Below are positions 1-7,807 of a DNA stretch of 10,601 nucleotides, piece by piece. The notes beneath the pieces were generated by a model, which worked only from the letters and a program-made list of their open reading frames with translations, made no database searches and was not told the DNA's origin. The first letter of the stretch is position 1. Every line of letters starts with the position of its first letter. Position numbers and translations under genes: made by a program. The DNA comes from Defluviicoccus sp. (lineage in GTDB: Bacteria; Pseudomonadota; Alphaproteobacteria; MPNO01): contig JAPPHW010000367.1 in assembly GCA_028820945.1 (NCBI GenBank), forward strand, positions 1 through 10,601. Reading direction: 5' to 3'.

Positions 1-45
1 GCGATCGACCGCCGGAGCGGCATGAACGCCACGGCGGAGGCCTAG
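1..45 (+). CDS. C-terminal end of an unidentified upstream gene (partial)
   Basis: Frame 1 is open from the first base and ends at a TAG (43-45) that directly abuts the ATG of the next gene. It encodes AIDRRSGMNATAEA. The final codons contain the GGAGG (36-40) that serves as ribosome binding site for the hydrolase gene, five bases before its ATG. This stop-start abutment is typical of translationally coupled genes in one operon. Fourteen residues are too few to assign a family. Frame 3 is also open here, so this reading rests mainly on the spacing. Confidence 0.4.
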   Translation, partial: AIDRRSGMNATAEA

Positions 46-846
46 ATGCCGAAGGTCGATATCGGCGACGCGGAGATTTACTACGAGGAGGCGGGCAGCG
101 GCCCGCCTCTCTTGCTGGTGCCGGGGCTCGGCGGCAACGGGTCGTTCTGGGCCCGGCAGGTGGAAGCGTTCAAGGGCGACTTCCGGGTCGTAATCCACGA
201 CCACCGGGGGGCGGGCCAGAGCACGCATTCGCCGATCCGGTACTCGGTCGACCAGATGGCCGCCGACGTGCTCAAGCTGATGGACGCGCTCGATATCGAC
301 CGGGCCCATTTCGTGGGCCATTCGACCGGCGGGGCGATCGGCCAGACCATCGCGCAGGACCGTCCCGAGCGGCTCGCGACCCTCGGGCTGAGCGCGACCT
401 GGGCGGGATCGGACCCGTTTTTCCGGCGCTCCTTCGAGCTGCGGAAAGCGCTGCTCACGACGTTCGGGCTGGAGCGCTACAGCGAAATGACCGCGCTGGT
501 GCTCAACCCGCCCTTCTGGGTGGCGGAGAACGACGCGGCGATCTCGGCGGGCGCGAAGGCGGCGCTCGACAACGCCGCGCCGGTCGAGATCATGATTAGC
601 CGGATCGACGGCATCATGGCGTTCGACCGCCGCGCCCGGATGGGCGAGATATCGATGCCGACCCAGATCATCGTCGCGCGCGACGACATGGTGACGCCGA
701 TCCACATGACCGAGGAGCTCTCGGCCGGCATCCCGCACGCGGAAACGATGGTGCTGGAGCGCGGCGGGCATTTCGTGCCCATCGTGCTGCCGGAGGACTA
801 CAATCCGCCGGTGCTGGAATTCCTGAGGAAGCACCGCGACCTCTGA
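46..846 (+). CDS. alpha/beta-hydrolase fold protein (RutD / enol-lactonase-like)
   Basis: Cytoplasmic alpha/beta hydrolase of 266 residues, the usual size of single-domain members such as 3-oxoadipate enol-lactonase and RutD. An oxyanion-hole segment PGLGG lies at 26-30. The nucleophile elbow GHSTGG places Ser93. The acid is probably Asp214 in ARDDMVTP, and the base His242 in GGHF. The strand before the elbow (HFVGHS) and the HDHRGAGQS segment near residue 51 are typical of this branch. There is no signal peptide. The ATG at 46 has a strong GGAGG at five-base spacing. The gene lies directly after an upstream stop and 19 nt before gpsA, so it is probably co-transcribed with both. The family covers lactonases, carbamate hydrolases, haloperoxidase-like enzymes and esterases. 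The substrate is not determined by what I see, and no pyrimidine-utilisation genes are in the window. Confidence 0.9.
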   Translation: MPKVDIGDAEIYYEEAGSGPPLLLVPGLGGNGSFWARQVEAFKGDFRVVIHDHRGAGQSTHSPIRYSVDQMAADVLKLMDALDIDRAHFVGHSTGGAIGQTIAQDRPERLATLGLSATWAGSDPFFRRSFELRKALLTTFGLERYSEMTALVLNPPFWVAENDAAISAGAKAALDNAAPVEIMISRIDGIMAFDRRARMGEISMPTQIIVARDDMVTPIHMTEELSAGIPHAETMVLERGGHFVPIVLPEDYNPPVLEFLRKHRDL

Positions 847-865
847 CCGGACGGGCGGCGCGCCG

Positions 866-1840
866 GTGAGGCGCATCGGCGTCGTCGGGGCGGGCGCCTG
901 GGGCACCGCGCTCGCTATCGTCGCCCGCGAGGCCGGACGCGAGGTCGTCTTGTGGGCGCGGCGCGAAAGCCTCGCGCGAACCGTCGCGGAGACCGGCCGC
1001 AACCCCGATTATCTGACCGATATCGAACTCGGCCCCGGGATCGCGGCGACCGCCGACCCGGCCGAGGCGGCGGGGGCGGACGCGATGCTGATCGCGGTGC
1101 CCGCTCAGGCCGTGCGCGGGACCTGCGCGCTCATCGCCCCCCATCTCGCGCCGTCGGTGCCGGTCGCGGTCTGCGCCAAGGGGATCGAGCGGGAGACCGC
1201 GAAGACGATGAGCGAGGTCGTGGGCGAGGCGCTTCCGGCCAATCCCGCCGCCATCCTGTCGGGGCCGACCTTCGCCGGCGAGGTAGCGCGCGGACAGCCG
1301 GCAGCGGTGACGCTCGCCTGCCGCGACATGGAAATCGCCGAGCGGCTGGCGGGCGCGCTGGCCACGCCGTCGTTCCGGCCGTACCACAGCGACGACGTCG
1401 CGGGCGCGGAGATCGGCGGCGCGGTCAAGAACGTTCTCGCCATCGCCTGCGGCATCGTCGAGGGGCGGGGGTTGGGGGAGAACGCGCGCGCCGCGCTGAT
1501 CACCCGGGGGCTCGCCGAGATGACGCGGCTGGCGCGCGCGCGCGGCGGCCGGGCGGAGACCATGATGGGGCTCGCCGGGCTGGGGGATTTGACGCTCACC
1601 TGCGCCAGCCGGACCTCGCGCAACTACAGTTACGGGGTCGCGCTCGGCGCCGGGCGGAAGGCTGAGGGCGGCATGGTCGTCGAGGGAGTGCCGACCAGCG
1701 CGGCGGCGGTTCGGCTCGCGCGGCGGCACGATGTCGAGATGCCGATCGCCGAAGCGGTCGCGGCGATCCTGCACGACGGGGCCGACATCGACGCCGTGGT
1801 CGGGGGACTGCTCGCCAGACCGCGCCGCGCCGAGTCATGA
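866..1840 (+). CDS. gpsA: glycerol-3-phosphate dehydrogenase [NAD(P)+]
   Basis: Reduces dihydroxyacetone phosphate to sn-glycerol 3-phosphate in the cytoplasm, supplying the backbone for phospholipid synthesis. The protein is 324 residues, full length for the family. The N-terminal Rossmann domain opens with IGVVGAGAWGTALA (Gly8, Gly10, Gly13). Family signatures follow: NPDYL (46-50), AKGIE (104-108), SGPTFAGEVARG (132-143), and the helical-domain stretch GGAVKNVLAIACGI with the conserved Lys188. After these come GRGLGENARAALITRG (200-215), GLAGLGDLTLTC (235-246), SRNYSYG (251-257) and VEGVPTS (272-278). The start is the GTG at 866, because the nucleotide-binding strand begins only three residues later. 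The Shine-Dalgarno is weak, which fits coupling to the hydrolase stop 19 nt upstream. In many alphaproteobacteria gpsA lies near EVE-domain genes, as here. Confidence 0.97.
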   Translation: MRRIGVVGAGAWGTALAIVAREAGREVVLWARRESLARTVAETGRNPDYLTDIELGPGIAATADPAEAAGADAMLIAVPAQAVRGTCALIAPHLAPSVPVAVCAKGIERETAKTMSEVVGEALPANPAAILSGPTFAGEVARGQPAAVTLACRDMEIAERLAGALATPSFRPYHSDDVAGAEIGGAVKNVLAIACGIVEGRGLGENARAALITRGLAEMTRLARARGGRAETMMGLAGLGDLTLTCASRTSRNYSYGVALGAGRKAEGGMVVEGVPTSAAAVRLARRHDVEMPIAEAVAAILHDGADIDAVVGGLLARPRRAES

Positions 1841-1870
1841 TGGGCGCCGGACCGGACGGGGAGAGGTGAG

Positions 1871-2284
1871 ATGGCGTATTGGCTGTTCAAGTCGGAGCCG
1901 GGCGCGTGGTCGTGGGACGACCAGGTCAAGGCCGGCACCGCCGAGTGGGACGGGGTCCGCAACTACCAGGCCGACAACAACATGAAGGCCATGAAGGTGG
2001 GCGACCGCGGGTTCTTCTACCACTCGGTCGATGCGCGCGAGATCGTCGGCGTGGTCGAGATCGTGCGCGAGCACTACCCCGACCCGACCGACACCAAGGG
2101 CCGCTTCGGCATGGTCGACGTGAAGGCGCTGACGCCGGTGAAATCGCCGGTGACGCTGGCCGACATCAAGGCCGAGCCGGCGCTCTCCGGCATGGCGCTG
2201 GTGCGCCAGTCGCGGCTCTCGGTGTGCCCGGTCGCGGACGAGGAATGGGCGCTCATCTGCAAGATGGCGGGCATCGAGGCGTGA
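1871..2284 (+). CDS. EVE domain-containing protein
   Basis: A 137-residue protein made almost entirely of one EVE domain (PUA-like fold, formerly DUF55, related to eukaryotic thymocyte nuclear protein 1). Visible family features are the start AYWLFKSEP, the WDGVRNYQADNNMKAMKVGD segment, the FFYHS strand, a GVVEIV strand, and the LVRQSRLSV and EEWALI segments near the C-terminus. EVE and related YTH/PUA-like domains bind modified bases in nucleic acids. The role of this stand-alone housekeeping type is not established. The ATG at 1871 is preceded by a good purine-rich site (GGGGAGAGG ending at 1866). The gene lies 30 nt after gpsA and overlaps the Rieske gene by four bases (GTGA), so it sits in the same operon. 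Confidence 0.95.
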   Translation: MAYWLFKSEPGAWSWDDQVKAGTAEWDGVRNYQADNNMKAMKVGDRGFFYHSVDAREIVGVVEIVREHYPDPTDTKGRFGMVDVKALTPVKSPVTLADIKAEPALSGMALVRQSRLSVCPVADEEWALICKMAGIEA

Positions 2285-2604
2285 GCCCGACCGTCCTCTG
2301 CGCGCTCGCGGATATCGACGACCCGGGCGGCAAGGGGTTCGTGCTGGGCGACGGCAGACGGATTTTCGTGATCCGCCGGGGCGCCGGGGTCCACGGCTAC
2401 GTCAATGCCTGCCCGCACCAGGGCGTGCCGCTCGACTGGCGCCCCGACACGTTCCTGAGCGTCGACAAGTCGGTCATCCAGTGCTCCACCCACGGCGCGC
2501 AATTCCGCATCGAGGACGGGGAATGCCTCGCCGGCCCCTGCTTGGGGAGCGCGCTCCGCCCCGTCCCGGTCGCGGTCGCCGGCGGGATGGTGGTCGAGGG
2601 CTGA
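2281..2604 (+). CDS. small stand-alone Rieske [2Fe-2S] protein
   Basis: A 107-residue soluble protein consisting of a single Rieske domain. The cluster ligands are Cys44 and His46 in CPHQG and Cys68 and His71 in CSTHGAQF, the standard CxH and CxxH boxes with a shorter than usual interval. There is no membrane segment, signal peptide or oxygenase catalytic domain, so it resembles Rieske ferredoxins or NirD-like small subunits rather than bc1 or dioxygenase alpha subunits. The start is the GTG at 2281, which overlaps the EVE stop as GTGA. No longer start is likely because the frame upstream runs through the EVE gene. It probably carries electrons, or gates an iron-sulfur-dependent partner, but no oxygenase or reductase partner is in the window. 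Its stop lies in a palindrome shared with the converging PIN gene. Confidence 0.9.
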   Translation: MSPTVLCALADIDDPGGKGFVLGDGRRIFVIRRGAGVHGYVNACPHQGVPLDWRPDTFLSVDKSVIQCSTHGAQFRIEDGECLAGPCLGSALRPVPVAVAGGMVVEG

Positions 2605-2617
2605 GGCGGGCGCCTCA
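2602..2617. terminator. palindrome spanning two convergent stop codons, possible bidirectional terminator
   Basis: TGAGGCG (2602-2608) and CGCCTCA (2611-2617) are perfect inverted repeats with a two-base centre, or a six-bp stem with a four-base loop. The left arm begins with the TGA of the Rieske gene. The right arm ends with the TCA that is the stop of the PIN gene on the other strand. It sits exactly where two transcription units meet. There is no T-run on either side, so a classical intrinsic terminator is not shown. The hairpin could still pause polymerase or protect 3' ends. Confidence 0.35.
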
Positions 2618-3049
2618 CGACACCTCCTCTTCGCCGATCAAGTCGATGCGCTCTCCGTAACGCCGGAAATCGCCGGCATTGAAGGTCAGGAGACGGGTCT
2701 CGCCGTGCGCCAGCATGGTCGCGACGATGTTGGCGTCGTGCACCTGCTTCCCCGCGACCGAAACCTCGCGGCATAACCGCTTGAGCGCTTCGGAGACCTC
2801 CGGGCCGTCTTCAAAAACTTCGAACCGGGCTTCCAGGGCGGCCACATGCGCCAGAGCCCGGTCCATGCCGACAGGCGGCGACCACCGCTGCGGCCGGGTC
2901 ACGGTTGCCAGATACTCCCGGAGCACTTGCCGGCTGATGCGCAGTATTTCGCCGCTATTGCCCGCTTCCCACATCCGCCGGCGGGCCAGGGCATGGCGCG
3001 GGGCGGCCTCGAAGCGAGCAAGAACCAGGACGTTGGTGTCAAGGAACAT
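2615..3049 (-). CDS. PIN-domain ribonuclease, VapC-like toxin
   Basis: Probable metal-dependent RNase toxin of 144 residues, the normal size for a single PIN domain. It begins MFLDTNVL with the first acidic residue Asp4. The others are Glu45 in LREYLATVTRP, Asp105 in VHDANIVATM and Asp127 in FNAGDFRRY, so the metal-binding quartet is complete and the enzyme is probably active. I prefer the ATG at 3049, because PIN proteins usually start one or two residues before the FLDTN strand. A GGAGG lies 11 nt upstream of it. An in-frame ATG at 3073 would add eight residues (MKPEAAAG). The gene overlaps the end of the DUF7662-type gene by 11 nt (35 nt with the longer start), the coupling typical of antitoxin-toxin pairs. 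Its stop faces the Rieske gene. Toxicity and target RNA are inferred from the family. Confidence 0.88.
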   Translation of the reverse strand: MFLDTNVLVLARFEAAPRHALARRRMWEAGNSGEILRISRQVLREYLATVTRPQRWSPPVGMDRALAHVAALEARFEVFEDGPEVSEALKRLCREVSVAGKQVHDANIVATMLAHGETRLLTFNAGDFRRYGERIDLIGEEEVS

Positions 3050-3521
3050 CCCGGCGGCGGCCTCCGGCTTCATCCTGCGGCCCGCCGGTCAGACGCCCGG
3101 CCTCGTCGTAGATCTGCTCCCGACTCACCGCGAAGTCTTCCGGCCAGGCACCGCCGGGTATTACGGGCCAGAATTCGTCGAGATCGAACGCCTTTTCCCT
3201 CGCCGTCCCGGCGGGCGGGGCTGGTTCTTCCTCGACATGCACGAACATGAGGGTTTCCGCCTCCAGGTCCACCTGGCGCGTTTTCCATCCCGCCGCCCGC
3301 CACGCCAGAGCATGGCTGTGGCCGCCGTCCCTTTTCTGGTTCGACCACCACGGCCGGTAGAGCCGGGCCGAGTCCGGCAGATCGAAGCCCAGGATCGCCT
3401 CGATCTGGACGAACGTCGTTCGCCAGCGCGATCCTGTCCTGGCCGAGAGGTAGCGGTAGAGCGGCGCATACTTGCCGCGCGACGCGGCTTCCCGGATGAG
3501 GCGGTCCCGAGCGGCGGTCAT
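3039..3521 (-). CDS. DUF7662-type protein, candidate antitoxin of the PIN toxin
   Basis: A 160-residue protein in two parts. Residues 18-95 form a compact domain with a conserved-looking pattern: YAPLYRYL, then TTFVQIEAILGFDLPDSAR, PWWSNQ, HSHALAWRAAGW and VDLEAETLMFV. I recognise this pattern as DUF7662, whose function is unknown. After a Pro/Ala linker (about 99-107) comes a tail, FWPVIPGGAWPEDFAVSREQ and IYDEAGRL (117-144). It resembles the C-terminal toxin-binding tails of VapB-type antitoxins (aromatic, WP, then RE.IYD). I infer that the first part binds DNA or another ligand and the tail neutralises the PIN toxin encoded by the overlapping downstream gene. The ATG at 3521 follows a G-rich site (GGGGGG) at about eight bases. 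Gene order and the operator-like promoter fit a toxin-antitoxin unit. The DUF assignment is from memory. Confidence 0.8.
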   Translation of the reverse strand: MTAARDRLIREAASRGKYAPLYRYLSARTGSRWRTTFVQIEAILGFDLPDSARLYRPWWSNQKRDGGHSHALAWRAAGWKTRQVDLEAETLMFVHVEEEPAPPAGTAREKAFDLDEFWPVIPGGAWPEDFAVSREQIYDEAGRLTGGPQDEAGGRRRDVP

Positions 3522-3550
3522 GCCGGCATCCCCCCAATTCTATGTAGGTC

Positions 3551-3585
3551 TGACTTGATTCTGGATTGCACGAAGCCGCAAGTCA
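3551..3585. promoter_or_regulatory. inverted repeat, possible autoregulatory operator of the PIN cassette
   Basis: TGACTTG (3551-3557) and CAAGTCA (3579-3585) are exact inverted repeats whose centres are 28 bp apart. Read on the minus strand, one arm overlaps the -35 element of the proposed cassette promoter. The other lies just after its -10 element, at the likely transcription start. Two half-sites bracketing a promoter are typical of type II toxin-antitoxin autoregulation. Seven-bp arms can arise by chance, so position is the main argument. Confidence 0.4.
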
Positions 3586-3586
3586 A
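3558..3586 (-). promoter_or_regulatory. putative sigma-70-type promoter of the DUF7662-PIN cassette
   Basis: On the minus strand, TTGACT (3586-3581) is followed after exactly 17 bp by CAGAAT (3563-3558), matching the consensus at 5 of 6 and 4 of 6 positions. Transcription would start near 3551, giving a leader of about 30 nt before the ATG at 3521. The stretch from 3535 to 3590 is clearly more AT-rich than the surrounding coding DNA. Confidence 0.5.
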
Positions 3587-3641
3587 ATCTGGGGCCGTTC
3601 CGGGCGCCACGGTGTAACGGGATGCGGGGAGACCCGTCTCC

Positions 3642-3670
3642 TTGTCACTCTCCGGGATCGACCGCATAAT
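3642..3670 (+). promoter_or_regulatory. putative sigma-70-type promoter of acs and the downstream operon
   Basis: TTGTCA (3642-3647) and CATAAT (3665-3670) each match the consensus at 5 of 6 positions and are separated by exactly 17 bp. Transcription would start around 3677, leaving a leader of about 23 nt that holds AGGGGG (3686-3691), eight bases before the acs ATG at 3700. No similarly good promoter is evident at the short gaps between the following genes. This site may therefore drive the whole unit to 10040. Confidence 0.6.
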
Positions 3671-3699
3671 CGGCGCGCCACGATCAGGGGGTCACTTCC

Positions 3700-5640
<1,941 letters not shown>

Positions 5641-5649
5641 CGCCGCCGC

Positions 5650-6171
5650 GTGGCCGGACCCGAACCGCAGGACTGGTCCCGGCGCGTCTTCGACCTGCTG
5701 GTCGAGGCGGGGGTAAGCCTGTTCGCCTACGTTCCCGATGCGGGCAACCGGGCGCTGGTCGACCTCGCCGATGCCCACAACGAAACGCGGGCCGTCCTGC
5801 TGTCGAGCGAGCAGGAGGGGATCGCGCTCGCCGCCGGCGCGGATCTGGTGGGTGCCCGGGCGGTCGTCTGCATGCAGTCCTCGGGCGTGGGCAACTGTCC
5901 CAACATGCTGTCGCTGGTCCGGGGCGGCGGGTTCCCGATGCTGCTGATCGTCACCATGCGGGGCGATTACGGCGAGATGAATCCCTGGCAGTACCCGATG
6001 GGGCAGGCGGTGGAACCTGTCCTCGAAGCCATGGGCGTCGTGACCTATCGGGTCGAAGGGGAGGACGATCTCGAACCGGCGGCGCAGGCGGCGGTCGACG
6101 CGGCCTGGCGCGGCGGTCAGGGCGTGGCCCTCGTGCTGTCGCAGAAATTCCTCGGCGCCAAGCCGTTCTGA
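5650..6171 (+). CDS. TPP-dependent decarboxylase, PYR-domain (alpha) subunit, ComD-like
   Basis: Alpha subunit of a two-subunit 2-oxoacid decarboxylase resembling sulfopyruvate decarboxylase ComD and the N-terminal half of phosphonopyruvate decarboxylase. It has 173 residues, about the size expected for a PYR domain alone. It contains FAYVPDAGNR (25-34), SEQEGIALAAGADL (53-66) with Glu54 as the likely cofactor-activating glutamate, and the diagnostic MQSSGVGNCPNMLSLV (75-90). MRGDYGEMNPWQYPMGQA (103-120) follows. The enzyme would remove CO2 from a 3-substituted pyruvate to give an aldehyde, at a site shared with the beta subunit next door. The start is the GTG at 5650, nine nt after acs and in the same frame, so no earlier start is possible. 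There is no clear Shine-Dalgarno, which suggests coupling to acs. Sulfonate versus phosphonate specificity cannot be decided from the sequence by eye. Confidence 0.88.
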   Translation: MAGPEPQDWSRRVFDLLVEAGVSLFAYVPDAGNRALVDLADAHNETRAVLLSSEQEGIALAAGADLVGARAVVCMQSSGVGNCPNMLSLVRGGGFPMLLIVTMRGDYGEMNPWQYPMGQAVEPVLEAMGVVTYRVEGEDDLEPAAQAAVDAAWRGGQGVALVLSQKFLGAKPF

Positions 6172-6185
6172 GGGGCGCGGGCATC

Positions 6186-6785
6186 ATGACGGAACCGACG
6201 CTCGACCGCAGGGACGTCCTCGCCACGCTGTTCCCAAGTCCGGACGAATACCTGATGGTCGCGGGTCTCGCCGGCTCGGCGCGCGACGCGGCGGCGCTGA
6301 CCGACGAGGCGGACACGCTCTTTGCCTTCGGCGGCGCGATGGGCGGGGCGGTTCCGATGGGTCTCGGCATGGCGCTCGCGGCGCCGGACAGGAAGGTCGC
6401 GGTCGTCACCGGCGACGGCGAACTGCTGATGAACGCCGGCGCGCTCGCGTCCGTCGCCTCCGCGATGCCGGACAACCTCTCGATCGTCTGCATCGACAAC
6501 GGCCGCCACGGCGAGACCGGCGGGCAGCTCGGCCACACCGCGCGCCGCACCGACCTCGCGAAGATGGCGGAAGGCGCGGGGATGCCGTCGTCGATGACCG
6601 TCGCGGATGCCGCCGGGCTGAGCGCGGCGGCGGCGTTCCTGAAGGATGCGCCGGGGCCGCGTTTCGTCTGCGTCCGCGTCGCGCCCGGCCCGCCGGCGGA
6701 CTACAAGCGCAGCTGGGACCCCGCCGAATGCCGCCTGCGTTTCCGCCGGGCCTGGCGCGAGTCGCGCACCGCCCACCGGGGATAG
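6186..6785 (+). CDS. TPP-dependent decarboxylase, TPP-binding (beta) subunit, ComE-like
   Basis: Partner of the preceding gene; together they form the active decarboxylase. The protein has 199 residues with a C-terminal TPP-binding domain. FGGAMGGAVPMGLGMALA (48-65) leads to the Mg/pyrophosphate motif, GDG at 76-78, closed by IDN at 103-105. HGETGGQ (108-114) comes next, a signature of the sulfopyruvate/phosphonopyruvate decarboxylase branch. The ATG at 6186 follows an AGGGG at ten bases. The gene starts 14 nt after the alpha subunit stop and ends five nt before the kinase gene. Split alpha and beta genes are as in coenzyme M biosynthesis (ComD/ComE). Bacterial phosphonopyruvate decarboxylases are usually fused. 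No coenzyme M genes, sulfoacetaldehyde acetyltransferase, PEP mutase or phosphonatase is visible in the window. Confidence 0.88.
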   Translation: MTEPTLDRRDVLATLFPSPDEYLMVAGLAGSARDAAALTDEADTLFAFGGAMGGAVPMGLGMALAAPDRKVAVVTGDGELLMNAGALASVASAMPDNLSIVCIDNGRHGETGGQLGHTARRTDLAKMAEGAGMPSSMTVADAAGLSAAAAFLKDAPGPRFVCVRVAPGPPADYKRSWDPAECRLRFRRAWRESRTAHRG

Positions 6786-6790
6786 GCGAG

Positions 6791-7807
6791 ATGGCGTGCG
6801 GCGGCGGAAGCCTCCCCGACGACATACGCGCCGCGCTCGGGCGGCTGGGCCTCGCCGGGGACGGTTCGGAGGTCCGGGCGGTCGCGCTTTCCGGCGGCGT
6901 TTCGTCGGACATCTGGAAGGTCGAGACGGGCGGGCGAACCGTCTGCGTCAAGCGCGCGCTCCCCCGGCTCAAGGTCGCCGCCGACTGGCGCGCGCCGGTC
7001 GCCCGCAACGCATTCGAGGCCGCGTGGATCGAGACCGCCGGGGCGATCGTCCCGGATGCGGTGCCGCGCCTGCTCGGCCACGACCCGGAAGCCGGGCTGA
7101 TCGCGATGGACTATCTCGATCCGGGCGAGTTCCTGCCGTGGAAGGAGAAGCTGCGCCGAGGCCGGGCGGAGGCCGAAGACGCACGCGCCGTTGCCGCCGC
7201 CATCGCCGCCATTCACGGCGCCACCGCCGGGCGGGACGACATCGCGCGGCGCTTTGCGTCGGACGGCATATTCCACGCCATCCGCCTCGAGCCCTATCTG
7301 GAATCCACGGCGCGCGCCCATCCCGACCTCGCCCCGGCTCTGAACGGGATCGTCGCGACGACGGCGGCGACCCGGCTCGCCCTGGTGCACGGCGACGTGA
7401 GCCCCAAGAACATCCTGATCGGACCGCGCGGACCGGTGCTCCTCGACGCCGAGTGCGCCTGGTACGGCGACCCCGCCTTCGATCTCGCATTCTGCCTCAA
7501 CCACCTGCTGCTCAAATGCCTGTGGACGCCCGAGGCCGCGCCGGGGTTCCTCGGCTGCTTCGACGTGCTGGCCGAAATCTATCTGACGGGGGTCGACTGG
7601 GAATCCCGGGAGGCGCTGGAATCCCGCGCGGCACCCCTGCTGGCGGGGCTGTTCCTCGCGCGGATCGACGGCAAGTCGCCGGTCGAATACGTGACGGAAG
7701 AGGCCGACAAGGCTCGCGTCCGCCGCGTCGCGCGCGCCCTGCTCCAGGAGCCGGTCGACAGCCTGGGCACGGTCCGCGCGGCGTGGGCGGCGGAGCTCGG
7801 CCTGTGA
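6791..7807 (+). CDS. APH-fold small-molecule phosphotransferase
   Basis: Kinase of the aminoglycoside phosphotransferase/choline kinase/methylthioribose kinase superfamily, 338 residues. The N-lobe has a glycine-containing loop (LSGGVSSDIWKV, 33-44) and the ATP lysine Lys54 in VCVK, with a possible paired glutamate at 75. The catalytic loop is LVHGDVSPKNILI (198-210) with Asp202 and Asn207. The metal-binding segment is LLDAECAWYGDPAFDLAF (217-234) with Asp219. All catalytic residues are present. The ATG at 6791 is preceded by GGGGATAGG and lies five nt after the decarboxylase beta gene. An in-frame ATG at 6728 would run back into that gene and is unlikely. The stop overlaps the enolase start by four bases (GTGA). 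Placed beside an enolase and a 2-hydroxyacid dehydrogenase, it probably phosphorylates a hydroxyl of a small acid or sugar derivative in the pathway rather than an antibiotic. The substrate is unknown. Confidence 0.9.
   Translation: MACGGGSLPDDIRAALGRLGLAGDGSEVRAVALSGGVSSDIWKVETGGRTVCVKRALPRLKVAADWRAPVARNAFEAAWIETAGAIVPDAVPRLLGHDPEAGLIAMDYLDPGEFLPWKEKLRRGRAEAEDARAVAAAIAAIHGATAGRDDIARRFASDGIFHAIRLEPYLESTARAHPDLAPALNGIVATTAATRLALVHGDVSPKNILIGPRGPVLLDAECAWYGDPAFDLAFCLNHLLLKCLWTPEAAPGFLGCFDVLAEIYLTGVDWESREALESRAAPLLAGLFLARIDGKSPVEYVTEEADKARVRRVARALLQEPVDSLGTVRAAWAAELGL

Noticed and set aside
46..846. Assigning the hydrolase as RutD or enol-lactonase by name
   Set aside because: Catalytic motifs support only the fold family. 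No rut or protocatechuate pathway genes are seen nearby.
2679..3617. A 312-codon + strand frame across the PIN/DUF7662 region
   Set aside because: Its composition is that of an antisense shadow, while both minus-strand frames carry recognisable conserved patterns.
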